Source of the DNA: Pseudoalteromonas byunsanensis
GTDB taxonomy: Bacteria > Pseudomonadota > Gammaproteobacteria > Enterobacterales > Alteromonadaceae
DNA length: 64,000 bases
Direction of reading: 5' to 3'
NCBI RefSeq assembly: GCF_001854475.1
Contig: NZ_MNAN01000034.1
Coordinates: 62,001-126,000 of the forward strand
In this document: piece by piece, positions 57,607 to 64,000 of the stretch
Layout: each line of letters begins with the position of its first letter
Numbering within the stretch: the first letter of the stretch is position 1
Notes under the pieces: model-generated
The model's input: the letters and a program-made list of their open reading frames with translations, nothing else
Told to the model about the DNA's origin: nothing
The model's database searches: none
Program-made: the position numbers and the translations under genes

Positions 57607-59544
57607 ATGAGTAAGATATTGAAAATGCTCTGCATTTGTACTCTTAGTTTGTTCGTACTCGGTTACGTTACTAATCTTCTGTGCATCAAGGCGCTCCACT
57701 ACTTGCATCATCAAACTGATGTAAAACTCAAGACAGTCGACACTGAGTTTGTTCAGCCAAGTGAAAACTTTGCATTGCGTATCTTGCTATATAATTTGCC
57801 ACTCGTCAGCGCAAACGAAAAAGAGTATGTAAAAATTGCAGAGTCAGTAAATTCTGCGTCACTCATCGAAACACGTTTAGTACTTCAAAGGGCATTTACC
57901 AGCACAGAAGCAATTGGTTATTTCATATTAATGGCACTCGCCTTAACGCTACTTTCAAAGTGGCGACGTAAATCATCAAAACGTGACGAAGATTTGGGCA
58001 TGATTGAACAGCAAGCCATTAATCTGATCAATTCCATATCCCCCTCATCACGGGACAAAGAATGTAAAGGTGATCCCCAAAAACGGATCGCCGCATTACT
58101 CGAGCGAGCAAAAGCATCGCTGGCTGATTCAAAACAAAAAAACGCCTGCTTAGCATTCCAGGACAAGCTCACGTTATTAATTGACCGACACGCCTATTTG
58201 CAGCATATCGAGAAAAAGCTAAAAACAGCCGCACAAACCAATGAGCGCTGTGGGCTACTATTCATTGATTTAGACGGTTTTAAACAAGTAAATGATGCGT
58301 TTGGTCACAGTTTTGGCGACACTATTCTCATCCAAGTGGCACACCGTTTAAAAGACATCGTCAAGCACTATCAACTTGAAGATATCGAACCCACACTCAA
58401 CCTTGAGCGAAATCTTTCAAGGCTTGGCGGTGATGAGTTTTCTCTGTTTATTCCTCACTTAAAACATCCCAATGTTTGCAATGACATCGCTCAAGCAGTG
58501 CTCAATGAAATTGAACGTGATTTTCATCTAGGTAACAAGCTCATCAAAATTGGTGCGAGTATCGGCATTGCTATTTACCCAGAAAGTGCAGCTAGACCGA
58601 ATGCACTTTTACAAATGGCCGACGTAGCTATGTATCGAGCAAAATCGGATGGTCGAGGCATATTTCGAGTATATTCCCCTGAAATGGGTAACAAGATGCG
58701 TCGTTACCATTATCTGCTCGAAGAACTCAGAACGGCGATATCTGAAAACAATTTTCACTTGTCTTTTCAACCCATTGTTCACGTAGAAGATTGCGCCATC
58801 GATTATTTTGAAGCATTAGTTAGATGGCACCACCCAGTGGAAGGCATGATAGCACCCGATGAATTTATCCCCATTGCGGAGGAAACTAACCTTATCCTTG
58901 AACTAGGCGATTGGATCTTAACCACTGCTTGTAGACAAATGTACTCGTGGTACAAAGCAGGCATGAAACAAGTTCGAATTTCGGTGAACGTTTCAGGCGT
59001 GCAACTCAAACACCGAGATGTACATCAATGGGTTAAAGCAACATTACAAAGCACACAATTGCCCGCTCAGTCACTAATGTTAGAGATCACAGAGTCAACA
59101 CTCATTACTGCCAGCAACAAGATAATAAAACAACTTGAAGAATGTAGAAAAATGGGCGTAACCATTGCCATTGATGACTTTGGTACAGGGTTTAGTTCAT
59201 TAAGTACACTGGCCGATTTGCCAATTGATGTACTCAAAATTGATAAGCATTTTATAAACCAAGCCAAGTGTAACACAAAGTATCAGCAAATACTGCGCTC
59301 TATCAGTGAACTAGGTAATCAACTTTCTTTACGCGTTATTGCTGAGGGCGTTGAAGAGCTTGAACAGTTTGAACTGGTTAAAAGTATGGGGATCCGTTGC
59401 GTCCAAGGCTATCTGGTAAGCAAGCCGCAAAGCTCACAAAGTGTCGGCAACAAGGTACTAAAAACCGGCATGAATCAAATGGCGGCCACAGGCACCGGCG
59501 TATGGTTGCCAGATGACAAGAGATATGACCCTCCAGCCCACTAG
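57607..59544 (+). CDS. Membrane-bound GGDEF-EAL c-di-GMP protein
   Basis: A 645-aa protein: one N-terminal transmembrane helix (about 7-30), a short periplasmic region (about 30-100), a second helix (about 102-118), then cytoplasmic GGDEF (about 190-345) and EAL (about 370-620) domains. Both are apparently intact: RLGGDEF in the first, and FEALVRWHHP, TNLILELGDW, DDFGTGFSSL and AEGVEELEQF in the second. It can in principle make and break c-di-GMP; which dominates cannot be read. Confidence 0.9.
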   Translation: MSKILKMLCICTLSLFVLGYVTNLLCIKALHYLHHQTDVKLKTVDTEFVQPSENFALRILLYNLPLVSANEKEYVKIAESVNSASLIETRLVLQRAFTSTEAIGYFILMALALTLLSKWRRKSSKRDEDLGMIEQQAINLINSISPSSRDKECKGDPQKRIAALLERAKASLADSKQKNACLAFQDKLTLLIDRHAYLQHIEKKLKTAAQTNERCGLLFIDLDGFKQVNDAFGHSFGDTILIQVAHRLKDIVKHYQLEDIEPTLNLERNLSRLGGDEFSLFIPHLKHPNVCNDIAQAVLNEIERDFHLGNKLIKIGASIGIAIYPESAARPNALLQMADVAMYRAKSDGRGIFRVYSPEMGNKMRRYHYLLEELRTAISENNFHLSFQPIVHVEDCAIDYFEALVRWHHPVEGMIAPDEFIPIAEETNLILELGDWILTTACRQMYSWYKAGMKQVRISVNVSGVQLKHRDVHQWVKATLQSTQLPAQSLMLEITESTLITASNKIIKQLEECRKMGVTIAIDDFGTGFSSLSTLADLPIDVLKIDKHFINQAKCNTKYQQILRSISELGNQLSLRVIAEGVEELEQFELVKSMGIRCVQGYLVSKPQSSQSVGNKVLKTGMNQMAATGTGVWLPDDKRYDPPAH

Positions 59545-60248
59545 CCAGAGCCATTTGGTACATGCATTAATATTTTTGATGTATTCATAGTGCTCACCAA
59601 GAACCGTAATTGCTTTGAATTAGCACTACGCTTTGTGATGAAGCAACTTAGGTAGAGAAGAGTTTAATAGTGATCTTTTACTGGTACCTGCCAAATGAAA
59701 AACTGCTAGCAGTCCGTCAAAGGCAAGTCAGTTTGAATAAGTCTTGACTTGTTACCCGTCGCATATGTGCTGTGAGTTCAACCGATGGATGCAGCGCACC
59801 TTCGCTCATTGAAGGTCATTTTTACTTGCCAGGATGTTGTATAGCGCTTCGCTTATGTCAACATACCGCGTTAAAGCTTTTTTTGCGATTTCCTAGGTTG
59901 ATGAATGGCACTTTGAATTAGGCACTTTGGGTTATCAAATTTGCGTTTATATCGAAGTGGGTCAAAGCCACGCCATCGGACATTGCTCAACACCATCGGC
60001 AGCAATGACATTCAAAGTACAGCCGTAAGTTTATTAGCACGTCGATTGTTCTAAATTTTGCGCTTTTTTCTTTGCTATAACCCCAAAAAATCAAACAAAA
60101 AATAAATGCAAAATAGCAAAAAACATGAAGTGACGACTTTTAGGTGTAAGCGCTTGTTAGATAGAATTTTCAAGGTAGGCGATCAATAACTTGGTTTGTT
60201 ACCCGTAACCTGCCACACTTAGCTCGCATTTTATATTAGGTAACCACT
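59545..60248. other. Gene-poor spacer, 704 bp
   Basis: I find no convincing gene. A small hairpin (ACCTTC/GAAGGT, 59798-59816) followed by TTTTT could end the GGDEF-EAL transcript. An uncertain minus-strand frame of 46 codons (59871-60011), Arg/Lys-rich, has no clear binding site. The last 150 bp are the AT-rich leader of the RRM gene. Confidence 0.45.
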
Positions 60249-60488
60249 ATGAAGCTTTTAGTTCGCAATTTAGAGCGTACAACATCTGAACATGAAATTC
60301 GTGTTTTATTTTCTTCTCACGGCACAGTAACTAAGTGTAATCTAGTTTTAGACCAAAAAACTAGCCAATCAAAAGGCTTCGCATTTGTTGAAATGCCTAA
60401 CGAAAACGAAGCAAAGACAGCCATTGAAAAATTACACCTTTCAACTGTGGATAATAGCAAAATCAGAGTTAAATTAGCTCAAAACTAA
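60249..60488 (+). CDS. RNA-recognition-motif (RRM) protein
   Basis: A 79-aa protein that is one RRM domain: RNP2 LLVRNL (residues 3-8) and RNP1 KGFAFVEM (residues 42-49). It is similar to small bacterial glycine-free RRM proteins often linked to cold adaptation or RNA chaperoning. The start ATG 60249 has a GGTAA just upstream and the region before it is long and AT-rich. Single gene. Confidence 0.9.
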   Translation: MKLLVRNLERTTSEHEIRVLFSSHGTVTKCNLVLDQKTSQSKGFAFVEMPNENEAKTAIEKLHLSTVDNSKIRVKLAQN

Positions 60489-60921
60489 AAACCATAAGGG
60501 TCAGTAAACCAAAGGTATTACTGACTCAATATCAGTTTTACCGGTTTGTACCTAGCGCCGTTTTATACGGAGAACTGCTTGTTATATTTTTGGCCCAATC
60601 AGAGATAAGAAAGGGCATATTAAAGCGACTTCCTTTTTACTTTAAACATTATTACAATATAAAAATCTAGCTAAAATTTCACCGCCCATAACCTTAAAAC
60701 CCTTTTTAACGCAAATACTTTTTACTAAGCATTAATAGGCTTTATAATCTCAACCATATTAAAAATATAACTAGCCACATTATACTTTATAAATAGAAAA
60801 CCCAATATAAATAGTAAAAACAAAAGCTTTGACCACTCCGTAAATGCTATTAGTAAGCTAGAGGATAAAATTATAAGATCAAATATAAGCGGCTACAGCT
60901 AATACAATAGAGTAATACCTG
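60489..60921. other. Gene-free AT-rich spacer after the RRM gene
   Basis: About 430 bp with no open reading frame of note. A weak hairpin, GTCAGTAA (60500-60507) pairing with TTACTGAC (60518-60525) around a 10-nt loop, lies just after the RRM stop and may be its terminator, though the T tract is poor. I see nothing else. Confidence 0.5.
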
Positions 60922-61206
60922 CTAGGTGCAGGTACGTTCAATTATCTCTTGTTGCTTTTCAATTTTTCGCTCATCACCTTGAGATTGAGCTACAGCTAAA
61001 TCAAGCTTTCCATCTCGACACTTATCCGCGAGCTCTTTGTTCATAAGATACATTTGATCTTTTTGGCTCTGTAGCAAGCCTTCAGGGCCGACATACTCAG
61101 TTCTATCTTCAGGTTCTAATTCTTTTTGATAAGGTTCATGGTTGGTTGTTGCTGTACACGCACTTAGAGCGAAACTTAAAATAATGGGTGATACTACTTT
61201 TAACAT
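60922..61206 (-). CDS. Small lipoprotein of unknown function
   Basis: A 94-aa lipoprotein: MLKVVSPIILSFALSAC has a lipobox LSAC, and the mature part is charged with a helical C-terminal half (Lys/Glu/Gln-rich) ending in ERTCT, so it keeps two or three cysteines (the lipidated one, one near residue 61, and the last). ATG 61206 has AAGGAA nine bases upstream; the frame from 61224 is a TTG start without signal-peptide character. The family is not recognised. Confidence 0.65.
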   Translation of the reverse strand: MLKVVSPIILSFALSACTATTNHEPYQKELEPEDRTEYVGPEGLLQSQKDQMYLMNKELADKCRDGKLDLAVAQSQGDERKIEKQQEIIERTCT

Positions 61207-61384
61207 TCTAAAATGTTCCTTCAAAACTAATAAACATCAAAACCAAGAAGAGCGCTTTACAAACGAGACTTCTAAAAGCTTTGCTGAGCAGTATAACCTG
61301 CTCTTTTCCAATCAAAATTGGTGATTACTCTAGTATACCTGCATCGACCAGTAACTACAGAAATAACCACAAATTCAAGCCAAA

Positions 61385-62374
61385 CTAACTCGCGGGGAAT
61401 GCAGGTGATGTACACCTTTTGACAGTAAATGAGTACCCATTCTCCAGAGTACTATCTGGTATTATTTCCAAAATTTCATAGTCATTTAACTCAACAACAG
61501 ATGAATCAATAGACTTGGCACAGCGAGAATAAGTACTGCCTTCATAGTGGAATGCAAAATCTGCGATAAGTTGTTTTACTGTTTGAATATAGGCATTAAT
61601 TTTTAAATGCTCTCGCCAATCTAATTTTTCAAAAGAATGGTGTAATACTACAGACTCCGAAAGCTGTAATACATCGCTTTGTAATTCACCTATAGCTGGG
61701 TCTTCGACAATCAGGCCAAAACTATTCGGCGAGTCTCCCAAACCTAGATGTATTTCTGGCCTAATACCCGATGAATTTGCCATCCACATGATTAACTTTA
61801 TGAAGATCAAACTGATTAAAAATAGTTGAATTACAGTTGTCGTTACTGGGTAGCTTTTCCTTGAAACGACACTCACTCCGGTATGTTTGAAAGGCTTAAG
61901 CATGATTATTACCAGCATGTAAAAAGGCAATATGAGCTGCAATAGTAATAGAGCAATTATAGTGCATGCTAAAACCCAAATAGGTAAATGTAGCAAAATA
62001 GACAGGTTTAGTGTGTAGGCTAAATTACCAGCAGAAACCTTCAATACTTCATTGACCAACGATTCAGCACTGGCCACGGCAAAGTTTGTGACACCGGCAT
62101 AAAATAACAGGATGAGAGCTTTACCTACTAAAGTCTCCCATAATTTTATAAGTCGCGGCCAAAAATCGGTAGCAAAACCAGCAAGGGCCATTACCATAAC
62201 TGAAATTAAATTATCTAAACAAAATGGTAATATAACCAATGCAGTAAGGTACAACTTTTGTGCTAAGTTCAATGCCTGCCAAAAAGCTGAGAATTGCCCA
62301 TAACGCAACTTTATATTTTTACGTAAATTTGAAAGTTTACTCGAAGACCCTGAAGGTAAATTTAGATTATCCAT
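61385..62374 (-). CDS. Orphan membrane protein (about 329 aa)
   Basis: The start MDNLNLPSGSSSKLS precedes a hydrophobic central region with about five predicted transmembrane helices (around residues 38-205) and a soluble C-terminal domain with a charged surface. I recognise no domain. ATG 62374 is favoured over 62410, whose extra residues have no membrane or signal character. It is not in an operon with either neighbour. Confidence 0.65.
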   Translation of the reverse strand: MDNLNLPSGSSSKLSNLRKNIKLRYGQFSAFWQALNLAQKLYLTALVILPFCLDNLISVMVMALAGFATDFWPRLIKLWETLVGKALILLFYAGVTNFAVASAESLVNEVLKVSAGNLAYTLNLSILLHLPIWVLACTIIALLLLQLILPFYMLVIIMLKPFKHTGVSVVSRKSYPVTTTVIQLFLISLIFIKLIMWMANSSGIRPEIHLGLGDSPNSFGLIVEDPAIGELQSDVLQLSESVVLHHSFEKLDWREHLKINAYIQTVKQLIADFAFHYEGSTYSRCAKSIDSSVVELNDYEILEIIPDSTLENGYSFTVKRCTSPAFPAS

Positions 62375-62717
62375 AACCGCTAGACCACTGATACAACAAT
62401 TTATAGTCATTGATTAATATACCATATTAGGGACAAGTTATGGCAATTAAATTTCGCTAAACGACCATAGCGCTTCTAAGACATATGGTGCGTTAAACAA
62501 TAGCCCACATAAGCTATTAGGTACTCTCTATTTCCATCACATACGCAACTATTTAGCCTTTTTGACCAATTTGTCCGCTTTATCGAATATCATTTTGCTG
62601 ACTTTATCGCCATGAAAAAATATATCACTGATTTATATGAATTTATAAACTTGGCTCAAGTTATGCTGATATCAGTAAACTTATAGCGACCATAACAATA
62701 AAATTTAAGGAAACAAT
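62375..62717. other. Spacer between divergent orphan membrane genes
   Basis: About 340 bp of AT-rich DNA that must hold the promoters of both orphan membrane genes. The plus-strand gene has AAGGAAACAAT before its ATG. I cannot place a promoter with confidence. A 24-codon frame at 62612-62686 has no binding site and is not reported as a gene. Confidence 0.4.
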
Positions 62718-63290
62718 ATGGATATTCAATATGTTAAGAAGCAGCAGTACTGGTTAGTTGCACTCGTTGCAGCTTTTGTAGCCGCAACGCTTACTTGGGA
62801 ACATTTTAATGGCGGAGTTATAAGTCACAACTTACTAAATAACTCTAATTACCCAAGTATTTCCAACTATTGGGGCCTACTGATACTCCCTACTCTAGCC
62901 TGGTTCGCCGCGCATACAGTGATAAAACGAATTAAACTTCAACACAATGAAAATATGAGCCTAAATACAGCAATACCAAAACACGTTAAAATGGGTTTTC
63001 TTATCATGTTTTGCGTAACAGTTTTGCAGTCAATAGCCTGGGCCCTAGGAAGACCAGATTTAACCATGTATCTTGGGTTAGCGGTGCTGATCACAGGACT
63101 ATTTATACCAATCTATCGCGCTGAATGTATTCTAGCGAACGTTTTAGCATCTTCCGTAGTGTTTGGAGCGGTTATTCCATTGATTGGAATGCTTGTAATG
63201 GCTTCAATTTCAGCTCTGTCGAATTTAGTCATAAAGCCTATGATTGTTAACGGATTAACACGCCTAAAATCAGTAAAAGTCACTCCGTAA
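62718..63290 (+). CDS. Orphan membrane protein (190 aa)
   Basis: A 190-aa protein with about five predicted membrane helices and a short basic N-terminus (MDIQYVKKQQYWLVAL). Ribosome binding site AAGGAAA lies seven bases before the ATG. No family is recognised. A stem-loop with a T-rich tract follows downstream, so it is probably monocistronic. Confidence 0.65.
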   Translation: MDIQYVKKQQYWLVALVAAFVAATLTWEHFNGGVISHNLLNNSNYPSISNYWGLLILPTLAWFAAHTVIKRIKLQHNENMSLNTAIPKHVKMGFLIMFCVTVLQSIAWALGRPDLTMYLGLAVLITGLFIPIYRAECILANVLASSVVFGAVIPLIGMLVMASISALSNLVIKPMIVNGLTRLKSVKVTP

Positions 63291-63324
63291 CATTCGAACT
63301 ATTCACCATTAGCCTAGTGTCACG

Positions 63325-63358
63325 GTGCGTGCTTAGCACGCACTGCTTACGCTTTTTT
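63325..63358 (+). terminator. Stem-loop with nearby T tract after the 190-aa membrane gene
   Basis: GTGCGTGC (63325-63332) pairs perfectly with GCACGCAC (63336-63343) around TTA. A T tract (63353-63358) follows ten bases later, further than usual for a strong terminator. Confidence 0.55.
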
Positions 63359-63418
63359 ACAACCCTGCGCATGAGTTCGAACAAATGGTCTGTGCACTAA
63401 TCTTCTTTATTCGCCCTG

Positions 63419-63482
63419 CGCGATGTTTTCATTAAGGACACAGTCAACCGATGAATATCTAGTGGCCCTTAACGACATCGCG
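63419..63482. repeat. Imperfect inverted repeat in the right-end spacer
   Basis: CGCGATGT (63419-63426) pairs with ACATCGCG (63475-63482), and TTAAGG (63432-63437) with CCTTAA (63467-63472), separated by short unpaired runs, around a loop of about 29 nt. It is not a terminator. It could be a relic of a small mobile repeat or an operator. Confidence 0.45.
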
Positions 63483-63564
63483 AAGATGAACAAATATAAA
63501 AGCAGCTAAAAAGAATCGTTATGCTTACTTGGCCGGAGATGGTTCATATATGTTAGGCTAATTA

Positions 63565-64000
63565 TTAGTCCATGTACCTTCTCATTTGCGTTATTAATCC
63601 TTGTTCATTGAACTCCAACACGAGAATAGTACGTCCCTTATAATGCTTAAGCTTTTTATTTTTATAGTATTTTGAGTCTTCATTCACTACTACTACAGCA
63701 GTATCAGTGCCTATGATTATATTATCTATAGTCTCAACCACAGACACCATTGAAGCACCTTTATTTATGATCCCTTTTTTAAGTTTACCCTTTCCAGTAA
63801 ATGAAACACCATACTTAGGATGATGATCGGTAAAATCATCCGTAAAAAATGCTAGATACTTGGCTATTGCTTCTTCATTCGAATTTGGCTGTCTCGCGTT
63901 TTCCGATGCCGATATAAATTTTTTAATCAGTTCTGCTGTTGGTGCAGCTTTAGCTGATAATGTAAATAATAAAGTTAATACTATAAATATATTGATAATT
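63565..64000 (-). CDS. Secreted NTF2-like (SnoaL-type) protein, C-terminal part
   Basis: On the minus strand an open frame runs from the window edge to a stop at 63565 (about 145 codons, the first few are outside the window). It begins with hydrophobic signal-peptide-like residues (IVLTLLFTLSAKA), then has a domain that fits the NTF2 fold, with YLAFFTDDFTDHHPKYG and a C-terminal strand ending LITQMRRYMD. An in-frame ATG at 63750 is in the middle of the domain and cannot be the start. The function is unknown. Confidence 0.7.
   Translation of the reverse strand, partial: IINIFIVLTLLFTLSAKAAPTAELIKKFISASENARQPNSNEEAIAKYLAFFTDDFTDHHPKYGVSFTGKGKLKKGIINKGASMVSVVETIDNIIIGTDTAVVVVNEDSKYYKNKKLKHYKGRTILVLEFNEQGLITQMRRYMD

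Noticed and set aside
60182..60213. Possible third ECF11-like promoter (CGATCA ... CGTAAC) upstream of the RRM gene
   Set aside because: The -35 differs from TGATC and the spacing is 18 rather than 16, so it does not match the two better sites.
62612..62686. 24-codon plus-strand frame beginning ATGAAAAAATAT
   Set aside because: No ribosome binding site and no similarity or context; it is likely chance in AT-rich DNA.
63291..63560. attC-like site, because GTTAGGC occurs near 63553
   Set aside because: I could not find the matching RYYYAAC partner or the paired L-box structure at the required distance, and no integrase is nearby.

Overview
The window looks like a chromosomal segment of a marine gammaproteobacterium of the Alteromonadales, most like Pseudoalteromonas. 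That is inferred from gene content and order (yoaA-tsaB, an attenuated his operon, ppnN-xni-DUF3192, an NAD-type isocitrate dehydrogenase, ilvIH next to hupB, an ECF11 sigma/ChrR photo-oxidative stress operon, a glg cluster with malQ) and from the moderately AT-rich base composition. I see no phage, plasmid, CRISPR, tRNA or rRNA, and no intact insertion sequence.

Layout. 1-3.1 kb (minus): the start of an unidentified gene, tsaB, yoaA and a small charged protein. 3.2-10.5 kb (plus): a histidine leader peptide with five consecutive His codons, an attenuator, then hisGDCBHAFI, mostly with overlapping stops and starts. 10.6-20.5 kb: a GT25 glycosyltransferase, a decayed XRE-regulator relic, an M23 lipoprotein, an M61 peptidase, a diguanylate cyclase followed closely by ppnN, xni, a DUF3192 protein, and a 563-aa protein that reads as an HD-GYP/HDOD protein without catalytic residues. 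20.7-24.7 kb: NAD-isocitrate dehydrogenase, a Leu/Val-rich ilv leader with attenuator, ilvI, ilvH and, convergent, hupB.

24.9-34.1 kb (minus): a tightly packed ten-gene unit, ECF11 sigma factor, ChrR anti-sigma factor, DUF523/DUF1722 protein, photolyase, NTF2-like protein, SDR, flavin oxidoreductase, DUF1365, cyclopropane-fatty-acid synthase and DUF2878. In other bacteria such sets answer singlet oxygen. An ECF11-like promoter precedes the sigma gene, and a second near-match with the same 16-nt spacing precedes the LON-domain gene just upstream, which suggests that gene is also in the regulon.

34.1-45 kb: an alkyltransferase-like (ATL) gene and a LysR gene divergent from an RND efflux pair, then a desaturase, a peroxiredoxin, a VOC protein, rluF, a DUF418 protein and a degenerate-EAL/HDOD protein. 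45.2-57.2 kb (minus): a complete glycogen operon led by a stand-alone CBM48 protein, then malQ, glgB, glgX, glgP, glgC and glgA, ending at a strong terminator. Divergent from it is a membrane GGDEF-EAL protein. 59.5-64 kb is sparser: an RRM RNA-binding protein, a small lipoprotein, two orphan membrane proteins and the C-terminal part of a secreted NTF2-like protein, separated by AT-rich spacers.

Most of the window is ordinary core genome. The observations most worth following are the paired ECF11 promoters and the extended stress operon, the degenerate HD-GYP/HDOD protein, the two leader-peptide attenuators, and the XRE relic.
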